In this document: piece after piece, positions 16,654 to 25,319 of the stretch
How the letters are laid out: each line of letters begins with the position of its first letter
Numbering within the stretch: position 1 is the stretch's first letter
Assembly: GCF_001399975.1 (NCBI RefSeq)
Contig: NZ_LKBD01000016.1
Location: forward strand, 1-64,000
Direction of reading: 5' to 3'
Origin: Pseudoalteromonas sp. P1-9
GTDB taxonomy: Bacteria > Pseudomonadota > Gammaproteobacteria > Enterobacterales > Alteromonadaceae
DNA length: 64,000 nucleotides
Notes under the pieces: generated by a model
The model's input: only the letters and a program-made list of their open reading frames with translations
Databases searched by the model: none
What the model was told of the DNA's origin: nothing
Position numbers and translations under genes: made by a program

Positions 16654-18726
16654 ATGCTGGCTGACTCCCTAAAAAAAAACATTCGCACTATTCATACTAA
16701 TATTGCAGCCAAATTACCTGATTACCGCTCACGTCCGAGTCAAAATTACCTAGTGGCAGAAATAGCTAAAACCTTAGCGGGAAATTACCACCGCACAGAG
16801 CGCATAGCTGTAATAGAAGCTGGCACAGGTACAGGGAAATCGTTAGCATATTGTATCGGTGCTATTCCCTACGCAAAGCAGCACAAAAAGAGCCTGATCA
16901 TTTCAACCGCCACAGTCGCTTTACAAGAACAATTAATCAATAAAGAGCTGCCATTTTTTGCAAAGAACTCAGGTATTGAAATTAGCTTTGAGCTCGCAAA
17001 AGGGCGCCAGCGTTATGTTTGCGCTGAGCGTTTATACAACGCGCTCGTTGATGATCCATCGCAGCTTAATTTTTTAGCGACCACCGATGCGCCTCTAAAT
17101 GAAAAAGAGCAAGAGAGTTTAAAACAACTGCAAGCCGCCTATAAGAAAGGCACATGGAAAGGTGATAGAGATACTTGGCCTAAAGTCATCTCCGACAATG
17201 TATGGCGTTTAATTCAAAGTGACAAACACTCGTGCCAGCGTCAATTAGCTAGCCATGCGCACTGCCCTTTTCATAGCGCTCGCGATCGTTTAGCTAAAGC
17301 TGATGTGATTATTGTAAACCATTCTTTATTACTGGCAGATCTAGAACTCGGTGGTGGGGTTATTTTACCTGAACCGTCAGACAGTATTTACGTTATCGAT
17401 GAAGCACATCATTTGCCGCAAGTAGCACGCGACTTTTCATCGGCGTCAAGTACTTTAGTCGCTACCTTAGAGTGGTTAGATAAGCTAGCTAAATTTAACC
17501 AAAAAATGGCTAATGCGATCAGCTCAACACGCGCAACGGGTCTCAACTTTAAACTTGCAGATGCCATTAACGACAGTGCAAAAGACTTAAAAAATGTGAA
17601 AACGTTTTTTGCCGATAATTACTTTGAATTTAACGAAGATAATGTGCACCGCTTTGAACAAGGGCAGCTACCAAAAGGTATCAGCAATTGGGTGAAAGAT
17701 TTAAAGCAATCATCTAACAACATGCTTAAGTTTCTTACCAAAATGCACGACGCACTTACGTTAGATTTGTCTGATGGCGACGTGAGTAAAAAAGTGGCCG
17801 AACCGCTACTATCTGAAAGTGGCCATTACTTAACGCGCCTAGATGGCTTTGCTAAATTGTGGGGGAGCTTGTCCATCGAACAATCTAATCCGCCCCATGC
17901 TCGCTGGCTTAAGCAACTTGAATACAAAAATCACGTTGATTATCTATTGGCTGACTGCCCTATTCAAGTTGGCTATTATTTACACGATAAGTTGTGGCAA
18001 GAATGTGCAGGTGCTGTGCTTTGCTCCGCTACTTTATCGGCACTTGGTTCATTTGACCATTTTGCCTTTGAAGCAGGTTTAAAACCTATCGAAGGAGTTA
18101 AGTACATCAAAGCGCAATCGCCCTTTGATTATAAAGAAAATGCAGTGTTGACTATTCCAAACATCAGCAAAGAGCCTAATCACAAAGAATTCAGCGACGA
18201 GTTAATTAAAACCCTGCCTAATTACATTAAAAAAGATCAGGCAAATCTGGTGTTATTTGCCTCTTATTGGCAAATGAACCAAGTGGCAGAGGGCCTTAGA
18301 AAAAAAGGCTTCAGTTTATTACTACAAGGTGAGGCCTCTCGCGATGCGTTACTTACGCTTCATCGCGACAAAGTTAAAAATGGAAAAGGGTCAATTTTGT
18401 TTGGCACCCAAAGTTTCTCAGAAGGGTTAGACCTACCAGGCGATTTACTGACAAACTTAATCATCACCAAAATTCCATTTGCCGTACCCACTTCGCCGAT
18501 AGAGCAAGCACAAAGTGAATATATCGAAACGAAAGGTGGTAATCCATTTTTGTCTATCACCGTACCTGAAGCGGCAAAGAAATTAGTACAAAGCTGTGGT
18601 AGACTGCTTCGTAAAGAATCTGACAGTGGTGAAATAACCATTTTAGACAGGCGTTTAGTTACCAAGCGCTACGGTAAAGCCATGTTGGATTCACTGCCCC
18701 CGTTCAAACGAAAAATCGAGTATTAA
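16654..18726 (+). CDS. dinG: ATP-dependent DNA helicase DinG
   Basis: XPD-like 5'-3' helicase that resolves R-loops and forks. 690 residues from ATG 16654, chosen because LADSLKKNIRTIHTNIAAKLPDY aligns with the E. coli N-terminus; the longer frame adds 19 unsupported residues. Walker A is EAGTGTGKS, Walker B is VIDEAHHLPQ, and QSFSEGLDLPGD and SCGRLLR are the C-terminal helicase motifs. The Fe-S domain normally needs four cysteines (E. coli 120, 194, 199, 205). Here Cys123, Cys194 and Cys204 are found but the third position is absent, with two His (201, 203) nearby. Its stop overlaps the next ATG (TAATG), starting a coupled run of four genes. Confidence 0.93.
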   Translation: MLADSLKKNIRTIHTNIAAKLPDYRSRPSQNYLVAEIAKTLAGNYHRTERIAVIEAGTGTGKSLAYCIGAIPYAKQHKKSLIISTATVALQEQLINKELPFFAKNSGIEISFELAKGRQRYVCAERLYNALVDDPSQLNFLATTDAPLNEKEQESLKQLQAAYKKGTWKGDRDTWPKVISDNVWRLIQSDKHSCQRQLASHAHCPFHSARDRLAKADVIIVNHSLLLADLELGGGVILPEPSDSIYVIDEAHHLPQVARDFSSASSTLVATLEWLDKLAKFNQKMANAISSTRATGLNFKLADAINDSAKDLKNVKTFFADNYFEFNEDNVHRFEQGQLPKGISNWVKDLKQSSNNMLKFLTKMHDALTLDLSDGDVSKKVAEPLLSESGHYLTRLDGFAKLWGSLSIEQSNPPHARWLKQLEYKNHVDYLLADCPIQVGYYLHDKLWQECAGAVLCSATLSALGSFDHFAFEAGLKPIEGVKYIKAQSPFDYKENAVLTIPNISKEPNHKEFSDELIKTLPNYIKKDQANLVLFASYWQMNQVAEGLRKKGFSLLLQGEASRDALLTLHRDKVKNGKGSILFGTQSFSEGLDLPGDLLTNLIITKIPFAVPTSPIEQAQSEYIETKGGNPFLSITVPEAAKKLVQSCGRLLRKESDSGEITILDRRLVTKRYGKAMLDSLPPFKRKIEY

Positions 18727-19502
18727 TGATAGAACTAGCTTTAGAGCCAACAACTTGGCTTGTGCTCTGCTCCGCAGCATTGGCCGCTGGGTTTATAGAC
18801 GCTGTTGCCGGTGGTGGCGGTATGCTAACCGTGCCAGCCCTTTTAACCGCTGGCCTGCCACCGCATTTAGCACTTGGCACCAACAAATTAGCCGCTAGTT
18901 TTGGTTCACTAACTGCGAGTTTTACGTATTATAAGAAAAAGCTTTTTAATCCGCGTTTTTGGTTGGTATCAGCCTGTGCAACTGCCCTAGGTGCCATCCT
19001 TGGCACATTAATTGTTGATTTTCTTACTCAAGAGTTTCTTAACTTGCTACTTCCCATAGTAATTATTGTAGTTGCAATATATAGCTTATTTAATAAAAGC
19101 CAATTCGCAGAAAATATGCAGCTACCTCCCGAAAACTCACAGCTAAAAGTAAAGCAAAGCTGGCAAGGGCTTATTCTAGGCTTTTATGATGGTGTTGCAG
19201 GGCCCGGTGCGGGCACATTTTGGACCGCTTCAAACAGCTTTCTGTATAAAATGGGTATATTACTGAATTGTGGTTTAGCACGCTCGATGAACTTCATCAG
19301 TAATGTGGTATCGCTGGCCACCTTTGTAGCACTTGGCCATGTGCATTTTATGCTAGGTTTAACTATGGGCGCGTTTATCATGCTAGGCGCCTGGATAGGC
19401 GCACATTCAGCGATTAAATTCGGCAGTAAGTTAATTAAACCTGTGTTCAATACCGTTGTCATTGTGTTAGCGATTAAATTAATTTTAGATGTCTATGCTT
19501 AA
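18726..19502 (+). CDS. TauE/SafE (TSUP) family membrane permease
   Basis: Protein of 258 residues with about seven to eight membrane helices. The family repeat is seen twice: GFIDAVAGGGGMLTVPALL followed by LALGTNKLAASFGS in the N-terminal half, and GFYDGVAGPGAGTFWTASNSFL in the C-terminal half. TSUP proteins move sulfite, sulfonates or organosulfur anions, or other small acids; the substrate here is not evident. The start overlaps the dinG stop by one base and the C-terminus overlaps priC by 14 bases, so expression is linked to DNA-repair genes without an obvious functional link. Confidence 0.88.
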   Translation: MIELALEPTTWLVLCSAALAAGFIDAVAGGGGMLTVPALLTAGLPPHLALGTNKLAASFGSLTASFTYYKKKLFNPRFWLVSACATALGAILGTLIVDFLTQEFLNLLLPIVIIVVAIYSLFNKSQFAENMQLPPENSQLKVKQSWQGLILGFYDGVAGPGAGTFWTASNSFLYKMGILLNCGLARSMNFISNVVSLATFVALGHVHFMLGLTMGAFIMLGAWIGAHSAIKFGSKLIKPVFNTVVIVLAIKLILDVYA

Positions 19503-20091
19503 AACAAGTGCACAAGTCGAAACACTTAAAAACCAAGTAGAACGCTTAAAAGTTAGCTGCCAACAGTTTGACCAGCAAAACTTATTTAAAAGTGAGCGCT
19601 TTGTTAAAAACCAACATGGTTTATTTGAACATCATTTGTTTCGTACAAAAAGCGTAAAGCTTAGCGATTACCTAACTGAAGTATTTGATAACATCGACGC
19701 ACTACCTTCAAGCGAGCGAAGACATGCTCAGCGCTTTGCTCTTGAGTCAATTTCACAGCAAATTAACGCTATTATTACCGCGTTAAAAGCAACCAGCGTT
19801 TGGCAAAAAGAACAGCAGTTTAAGCCAGTTACCCGCTACAAAAAAGCAGTTAAAAAGATCATTCAATCATCGCAAGAGTTGTATCGTGAACTATCTCAAA
19901 ACCATGAATTTGAGCGTCGCTTACAAGAAATGATTGAGCTTAGGCAAAACGAAAAAATAAACTGCAGTAGTGAGCGTGCCAAGGTATTAAATAACGAAAT
20001 TCTTGTGCTACATGGCAGGTTGGGCCGTTGTCGCAAAGCCATTACGGCTGTCGAGGAAAAAATTCAACTGGCGGAGAAATCAAACCGATAA
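19489..20091 (+). CDS. priC: Primosomal replication protein N'' (PriC)
   Basis: Protein of 200 residues, helical and basic, with HEFERRLQEMIELR (about residues 139-152) and a final helix LHGRLGRCRKAITAVEEKI, both characteristic of PriC. PriC loads DnaB at stalled forks through the PriC-Rep restart pathway, binding SSB. E. coli PriC is 175 residues; this one has a longer N-terminal part. The identification is strengthened by ybaM, its neighbour in E. coli, being found 1.2 kb downstream. The start overlaps the permease end; an alternative ATG at 19495 exists. Confidence 0.87.
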   Translation: MSMLKTSAQVETLKNQVERLKVSCQQFDQQNLFKSERFVKNQHGLFEHHLFRTKSVKLSDYLTEVFDNIDALPSSERRHAQRFALESISQQINAIITALKATSVWQKEQQFKPVTRYKKAVKKIIQSSQELYRELSQNHEFERRLQEMIELRQNEKINCSSERAKVLNNEILVLHGRLGRCRKAITAVEEKIQLAEKSNR

Positions 20092-20987
20092 TGACGATAC
20101 CGATTTTTTATCACCCTAGTTACTCATCTTTATCACTGCCTGAAAACCATCGCTTTCCAATTGAGAAATACCAATTGCTTTATCAATTTATTAAGCATGA
20201 ATTGGCTGAACAATTTCGCTTTATCACGCCCGAAAAAGCAAGTTTAGATGATATTAGCAATGTGCATTGCCCTATTTTTGTACAGCAGTTTGTAACAGGC
20301 ACCCTTGAGCCAAAAGCGATACGTAAAATGGGATTTCCGTGGTCACCACAACTTGTTGAACGCACGCTTTATTCAATTGGCGCATCAATTCAAGGATCAA
20401 AGCTTGCCCTCGAAACACAAATCGCGAGTCAAATAAGCGGCGGGTATCACCATAGCTTCCCCAATTTTGGCAGTGGCTTTTGCATATTTAATGATTTGGT
20501 AATTGCCGCGCGCCATTTACTTGATAACAACCTAGTAAGCAAAGTTGTTATTCTCGACCTTGATGTACACCAAGGTGATGGTTCAGCGGTGTGCGCACAA
20601 GCGATGGACGATATCGTCACAATTTCATTGCACTGTGAGCAAAACTTCCCAGCCAAAAAGCAACATTCAGATTACGATTTTACGCTCAATAAACACGCTA
20701 ATGACCAAGAATACCAAACGATGTTACAGCAATGCTTACTTACATTGCTCATAGAGCAACCTGATATCGTGCTTTACAATGCCGGAGCCGATATTTTTAG
20801 CGGCGACGAGCTGGGCTATTTTAACGTCAGCTTAGCGGGCGTAAAACAACGCGATCAAAGCGTGATTTCATTTTGCGCATCCCATGACATACCTATTTTT
20901 ACCGCGTCAGGTGGCGGTTACCAGCGAAATGTTGAGAACTTAGTAAACGTTCATAAACAACTTTATTTAAGCATGACAAATGCATAG
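20091..20987 (+). CDS. Histone deacetylase/AcuC-like hydrolase
   Basis: Zn-dependent deacetylase fold, 298 residues from ATG 20091. Motifs in order: GGYHHSFPNFGSGFCIFND with the catalytic His pair 120-121, VVILDLDVHQGDGSA with Zn ligands Asp158 and His160, YNAGADIFSGDELGY with the third ligand Asp, and TASGGGYQRN. Bacterial members act on acetyl-lysine, acetylpolyamines or other acyl amides, so the substrate is open. The frame can be extended upstream to 20028 but the TAATG overlap with the priC stop supports this start. Placement inside a replication-restart operon is unusual. Confidence 0.88.
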   Translation: MTIPIFYHPSYSSLSLPENHRFPIEKYQLLYQFIKHELAEQFRFITPEKASLDDISNVHCPIFVQQFVTGTLEPKAIRKMGFPWSPQLVERTLYSIGASIQGSKLALETQIASQISGGYHHSFPNFGSGFCIFNDLVIAARHLLDNNLVSKVVILDLDVHQGDGSAVCAQAMDDIVTISLHCEQNFPAKKQHSDYDFTLNKHANDQEYQTMLQQCLLTLLIEQPDIVLYNAGADIFSGDELGYFNVSLAGVKQRDQSVISFCASHDIPIFTASGGGYQRNVENLVNVHKQLYLSMTNA

Positions 20988-21048
20988 ACGATTCCAAAGA
21001 TATAAGCAATACTAAGAACAGTCTCATTAAGTAATCTTAAGGAATAGC

Positions 21049-21321
21049 ATGAAATTACATGACGATATTCATAATTATTACGAAAAACTATTAACCGACG
21101 AAATTGAAAAGCAAAAAATTGAAGCGAAGTACGACAAAGACACATTGGCTGATTTTTGTTGTACCGCATTAAATCAATTACCTGCACGCTACATTCGTTT
21201 TGAAGTTGATATGGCGTTTTATTCGTCACAAAGTGAACGCTTAGAAATGGAACAACGCGTACGAGACGCCATCGAGTTTGCAACCGCTGCCGTTGCAAAA
21301 CGTGGGAACAGTGATGACTGA
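21049..21321 (+). CDS. ComFB-family small protein
   Basis: Protein of 90 residues with the late-competence ComFB pattern: an N-terminal helix (IHNYYEKLL), then DTLADFCCTALNQLPARYIRFEVDM, in which LNQLPARYI is the conserved core, and a C-terminal helix. Its Cys residues are in a CC pair instead of the two CxxC-like pairs of Bacillus ComFB. Some ComFB homologues in cyanobacteria bind c-di-GMP; whether this one does cannot be told from sequence. It overlaps ybaM by eight bases. An AAGGAA site lies just upstream. Confidence 0.75.
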   Translation: MKLHDDIHNYYEKLLTDEIEKQKIEAKYDKDTLADFCCTALNQLPARYIRFEVDMAFYSSQSERLEMEQRVRDAIEFATAAVAKRGNSDD

Positions 21322-21478
21322 GAGTAATACCCTGGCAAACGCGCCTAAACACGTTCAATTGGCGGTGGATTTAATTATGCTGCTAGAACAACATGAGCTT
21401 GACGCAAAAACTGTACTGCAAGCGCTTGAAATTGTGCAAAAAGACTTTTCACAAAAATGCCAAGAGCAAACTTCCTAA
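21314..21478 (+). CDS. ybaM: YbaM (DUF2496) family small protein
   Basis: Protein of 54 residues from ATG 21314. The segment ANAPKHVQLAVDLIMLLEQ followed by HELDAKTVLQALEIVQKDF matches E. coli YbaM (53 residues) nearly along its whole length. Function unknown. In E. coli it sits directly beside priC, and the same neighbourhood is kept here with two genes inserted between them. A longer upstream frame starting at 21278 lies wholly within comFB and is not supported. Confidence 0.85.
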   Translation: MTESNTLANAPKHVQLAVDLIMLLEQHELDAKTVLQALEIVQKDFSQKCQEQTS

Positions 21479-21494
21479 CCCACTCTTTGATTAG

Positions 21495-22322
21495 CTAATG
21501 CGGGGCTGAAAATTCAGTTGATAAAAAGCGTGTAACATCTTGATGAAAATCACTATGATAATATTTAAGATGAGCACGCAACAACGCCCCTTCTTGATTT
21601 AACGTATCAATTTGCTTATTCACTTTTTTAATAAACTGTCTTGTTTCCGTGTTATTTACACACATTAAACGACCTAAAAGATAAGGTTCAATGCCCGCAA
21701 CCGTATAACTTACCGTTGATTCTTGCCATTGCCTCGCACTCATTTCGAGTGGATAAAAAAGCGCGTATTCACCGCGTTTTTCGCTAAACATATCAAGCAT
21801 ACCTTGCACATGAGATGCGCCGCGTCGCACAATCTTGTTTTGCTCAGGTAACTTGATAATTTGCTGATCTAATTTATCGCCGTATGAAATCTGGTCTGAC
21901 ACAATTAAGCGTCGTTGTGGATACTGCACAAACAATTCAGCCAAACTAATTGGCTCGTTAATACCTTGCGACGATAAATCTGAGAACTGATAGAGCCGTC
22001 TGCCCAAAAACAAATTAATGGGTTTACTAAAGATAAATTGCTGAGCGCGCTGATGCGTTTTGATTTTATTCGTAATACAAATCGATCGGCCTTTTGCCAT
22101 AAACTTTAACGAACGTTTAAGCGGCACAAACTCAAAATGTAATTTATGAGTTTGCTGTGTTAAGGCTAAAATATTTGTTTCAGACGATAAGCTGCGCATG
22201 TCACCGTTTTGAAAGCTTGCTAAATCATGTGCATTATCGGTGTGTAATATTATTTTTGCTGTGGCTGGCAAACACCAACAAATAAAAACAAAAATGCTAA
22301 ATTTAGTGAACGGGAATTTCAA
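21495..22322 (-). CDS. Periplasmic substrate-binding-like protein (TIGR02285 type)
   Basis: Protein of 275 residues with an N-terminal signal sequence (about residues 1-22, CLPATAK end) and an overall plan like solute-binding protein family 3: a first lobe, the FVPLKRSLKFMAKGRSICI region, and a second lobe with IKLPEQNKIVRRG. It lacks the neighbours of an amino-acid ABC importer. Orphan proteins like this are frequent in Shewanella, Vibrio and Pseudoalteromonas and may serve as sensors or scavenging proteins. The start appears to be TTG at 22322 with AGG about six bases upstream; the next in-frame ATG would remove the signal peptide. Confidence 0.65.
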   Translation of the reverse strand: MKFPFTKFSIFVFICWCLPATAKIILHTDNAHDLASFQNGDMRSLSSETNILALTQQTHKLHFEFVPLKRSLKFMAKGRSICITNKIKTHQRAQQFIFSKPINLFLGRRLYQFSDLSSQGINEPISLAELFVQYPQRRLIVSDQISYGDKLDQQIIKLPEQNKIVRRGASHVQGMLDMFSEKRGEYALFYPLEMSARQWQESTVSYTVAGIEPYLLGRLMCVNNTETRQFIKKVNKQIDTLNQEGALLRAHLKYYHSDFHQDVTRFLSTEFSAPH

Positions 22323-22499
22323 AGGTAACCTGCTGGGGAAGTAATATTTAACGTGCTAATTGCTGTTTATCTAAATCAGTCATAAAAATTTAACAAAACT
22401 TTAGAAAAGAAGCCATTGATTAGAGACACACTGCATAATTTGGGGACAAACAACCGATTTTAGTTATTGTAACCTAGGTCAGTTTATATTTCGTTTCGA

Positions 22500-22528
22500 T
22501 TATGTTGTTGATGCAACTAACAACATAA
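22500..22528. repeat. Perfect 10-bp inverted repeat
   Basis: TTATGTTGTT and AACAACATAA are separated by nine bases, about 60 bases after the kinase stop and 180 bases before the binding-protein start. No T run follows, so an operator or processing hairpin is as likely as a terminator. Confidence 0.5.
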
Positions 22529-22587
22529 GGTAAAAACTTTGATGTAATAAAATTAAAAGTGATTTAACACCTTCAGTGACTACCTAT

Positions 22588-23910
22588 TTATTTTACATGG
22601 GGTAAAAATACTTTTACCACTAACCCCGTTTTACCGCTCGAACGATTATGCAAACTGAGCTGACCGTGATGGGCTTCGGCAATTTCACGACATAGCGCTA
22701 AACCTAAACCACTGCCGCTGGCTTTCGTTGAGTAAAATGGAATTAATGCACTTGCCATAACTGCTTCGCTCATGCCGGGCCCTTCATCAATCACGCTGAT
22801 AACGGTGCCGCTTTGTTTGTTTTCAATACTAACCGCAATTTCTTGTGGCTTCGAGCCTGATTCATGGGCGTTTTTGAGTAAGTTAATCAACAATTGTTCA
22901 AGTTGAATATGATCAGCAAAACATCGGTGCTTTGGCTCGTGCCCATCAAGGTTAAAGGCATATTGCTGCTGCACATTATTCAGCACACTTTGCCAATCAA
23001 GTAACTCCAATTTAGGCAGCGGTAGCTTGGCAAACTTACCATAACCCTGCACAAACTCATTCAAGTGACTAATTCGTTCCTGCAATGTTGAGAAAACACG
23101 CTCCAATCTAGGTTCATCCACATTTTGCGATAACAACTTGCCACTGTGTAACATCGATGACATTGGCCCTAACGAGTTATTTAATTCATGGCTAATAATA
23201 CGTATCACTTTCTTCCATACCGCAACTTCCTGACGACTCAATTCGCGCGTAAGCTGTTTAAAAATGTACAAACGGTGTTGGTGATTGTTTAATAGAAACT
23301 GACCTTTAGAAAGATGCCATGTTTCACTTTCATCTTTTTCGTGCTGTAAATGGAACAAGCCATCTCTGCCTGCTTCCATTGCTTGTTTTATTTGTTCATT
23401 AGCGGCGCTGTAAAGTTCTTCACGCTGTAAACCTTCAAGTTCTTGCTCACTATTAAATAATCGATTAGCACTGTGGTTACTAAACACCACATAATCATTG
23501 CTATCAATCAACACCAAAGCTTGGGGGGAAGATTGCAGTACTTTATCCAACATTAATTCCCGCTGATAAATCCACTGCTTTTCTTGGCGTAAATGCTCTG
23601 CCGTGTGATTGTAAATGTGGCAAAGGCGGCCCAATTCATCTGGCGCATCGTATGCTAGCAGGCTAGAAAATTCGCCATCTTTGAAATTTAACAATCCGGT
23701 TTCAAGGGCTTGAATCCCTGAGCTGACCGATTGCGTGAGTAGGTCGCTAATAAACCATGTCGCACACAGTGAAATTAATATAACCAGGGCACTTTGTTTC
23801 AGCGAGACATCCAGTACCAGTAATAACGGGATCAGCACCAGAATAAGGCTTATTACAACCGCCAACTGCAATTTAGTTTGGATACGATAGTGAGCAAAAA
23901 AAGTTTTCAT
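22588..23910 (-). CDS. Sensor histidine kinase, membrane-anchored, no periplasmic domain
   Basis: Protein of 440 residues. Two adjacent membrane helices (about 17-35 and 40-58) are joined by only a few residues, so nothing substantial faces the periplasm. A HAMP-like segment (60-110) and a PAS-like domain (120-225) follow. The H-box is VIRIISHELNNSLGPM with His241; the ATPase domain has NLLKNAHES (N box), VIDEGPGM (G1), STKASGSGLGLALCREI (F/G2). It should phosphorylate the response regulator encoded nine bases upstream. Kinases with such short membrane parts often take their signal from a partner transporter, and an ABC exporter is encoded in the same locus. Confidence 0.9.
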   Translation of the reverse strand: MKTFFAHYRIQTKLQLAVVISLILVLIPLLLVLDVSLKQSALVILISLCATWFISDLLTQSVSSGIQALETGLLNFKDGEFSSLLAYDAPDELGRLCHIYNHTAEHLRQEKQWIYQRELMLDKVLQSSPQALVLIDSNDYVVFSNHSANRLFNSEQELEGLQREELYSAANEQIKQAMEAGRDGLFHLQHEKDESETWHLSKGQFLLNNHQHRLYIFKQLTRELSRQEVAVWKKVIRIISHELNNSLGPMSSMLHSGKLLSQNVDEPRLERVFSTLQERISHLNEFVQGYGKFAKLPLPKLELLDWQSVLNNVQQQYAFNLDGHEPKHRCFADHIQLEQLLINLLKNAHESGSKPQEIAVSIENKQSGTVISVIDEGPGMSEAVMASALIPFYSTKASGSGLGLALCREIAEAHHGQLSLHNRSSGKTGLVVKVFLPHVK

Positions 23911-23919
23911 AATCTGTTA

Positions 23920-25251
23920 TCAATAGTCAATATCGAATTTTTGCAAACGACGATAAAGCGCTTGGCGAGATAAGCCAAAATGACGAGCCACCTTTGCAAT
24001 AACGCCTTGATATTCGCGCATCGCCGCTTCGATTTCTGTTTTGTTTGGTTCATTATTTACCGCGGTTTTAACTTCGCTCATTGGTGTCGCCAAGCCAAAA
24101 TCCGTTAATGCTAATTGGCCACTTGGTTTTAATACAGCTGCGCGTTTACAGGCATTTTCAAGCTCGCGAACATTACCAGGCCAAGGGTAATTTACCAGCG
24201 CTTGTTCAGTTGCTAATCCACATTCACGGTTTGGTAAGAAGTGTTTAACGAGCGGCATAATATCGTCTTTTCGCTCAGCCAGCGGCGGCAAGCGTAACTC
24301 AATTACATTGAGGCGATAATAGAGATCTTCCCTAAAACGCCCTGCTTTAATATCTTGTTGTAAATCAGCATTAGTTGCCGAAATAACTCGTACTTTAACC
24401 TGCTTTGTTTGTACTGAACCCAAACGTTCAAACTCACCGGTTTGCAGTACGCGCAATAGCTTCATTTGACCTGAAGGTGGTAAGTTACCAATTTCATCTA
24501 AAAATAACGTGCCGCCATCGGCTGCTTCAAAACGTCCGATACGCTGTTTATTGGCACCGGTGTAGGCACCCGCTTGCGCACCAAATAGCTCGGCTTCAAT
24601 TAATTCTCCGGGTAATGCGCCTGCATTCATTTTAATAAATGGTTGATGGGCTAAATTTGAGTTGAGTTGAATAATTTCAGCGATGCGTTCTTTACCACTG
24701 CCATTGGGCCCTGTGATCAACACTGACACATCTGACTTAGCTAATTGCAGTGCCATATCCACTACCCGCTCCATCGCAGTACTTGCATAAATAAGCCCTG
24801 CTAAATTTGCTTGTTGATGTGTTAAATGACGCTCATCGTGTTGCCGCGTTAAAACTGCATTATCTTGCTGCGCTTTGCCTAACGCCACTAAATTTGCAAT
24901 GGTGGTGAGTAACTTGTTGTCATCCCATGGTTTGGCAATGTAATCCGCAGCGCCAGCTTTAACTAGCTCGATAGCAGTTTCAAGTTCAGTCCAAGCTGTA
25001 ATTAGAATGATCGGTAGGTTGGCATTTAATTCGCGTAGCGTATAAAAAAGACTAATACCCTCTTTTCCAGAGGTGGTGTCGGCGGCAAAGTTCATATCTT
25101 GAATCGCCAACGCAATACGTTGATAACGTACCGTTTGCTCTGCCTCAAACGGTGTTTTGGCCGTTACAACATCATAGCCGTGAATTTCCAATAGCAGCGA
25201 TAATGCTTCGAGAACGGCTGGGTTATCATCAATGATTAGAATTTTATCCAT
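23920..25251 (-). CDS. Sigma-54-dependent response regulator (NtrC family)
   Basis: Protein of 443 residues. Receiver domain 1-120 with acidic pocket Asp8-Asp9, phosphoacceptor Asp52 (IQDMNF) and Lys108. AAA+ domain about 150-380 with Walker A GPNGSGKE (181-188), GAYTGA (228-233, the common variant of the sigma-54 contact loop GAFTGA), Walker B GGTLFLDEIGNLP, and the arginine-bearing FREDLYYRLNV. Fis-type helix-turn-helix at the end (VARHFGLSRQALYRRLQKF). It needs RpoN. The natural target is the promoter in front of the exporter genes, where two palindromes of the right kind are found. Confidence 0.93.
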   Translation of the reverse strand: MDKILIIDDNPAVLEALSLLLEIHGYDVVTAKTPFEAEQTVRYQRIALAIQDMNFAADTTSGKEGISLFYTLRELNANLPIILITAWTELETAIELVKAGAADYIAKPWDDNKLLTTIANLVALGKAQQDNAVLTRQHDERHLTHQQANLAGLIYASTAMERVVDMALQLAKSDVSVLITGPNGSGKERIAEIIQLNSNLAHQPFIKMNAGALPGELIEAELFGAQAGAYTGANKQRIGRFEAADGGTLFLDEIGNLPPSGQMKLLRVLQTGEFERLGSVQTKQVKVRVISATNADLQQDIKAGRFREDLYYRLNVIELRLPPLAERKDDIMPLVKHFLPNRECGLATEQALVNYPWPGNVRELENACKRAAVLKPSGQLALTDFGLATPMSEVKTAVNNEPNKTEIEAAMREYQGVIAKVARHFGLSRQALYRRLQKFDIDY

Positions 25252-25271
25252 TTGTTTTTCTTTTATTTATT

Positions 25272-25303
25272 CGTGCTACACCGACAATTCAGAGTGTAGC
25301 ACG
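25272..25303 (-). promoter_or_regulatory. Hairpin between exporter and regulatory genes
   Basis: Perfect 10-bp inverted repeat CGTGCTACAC / GTGTAGCACG with a 12-base loop in the 68-base gap between the permease stop and the regulator start. No T run follows. It may trim or stabilise the mRNA so that exporter and regulator levels differ. Confidence 0.5.
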
Positions 25304-25319
25304 AAGACATTGCAAATGG

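Noticed and set aside
20963-21358. 131-residue minus-strand frame
   Set aside because: It lies opposite the ComFB-like gene and shows no family motif; the + strand genes explain the DNA.
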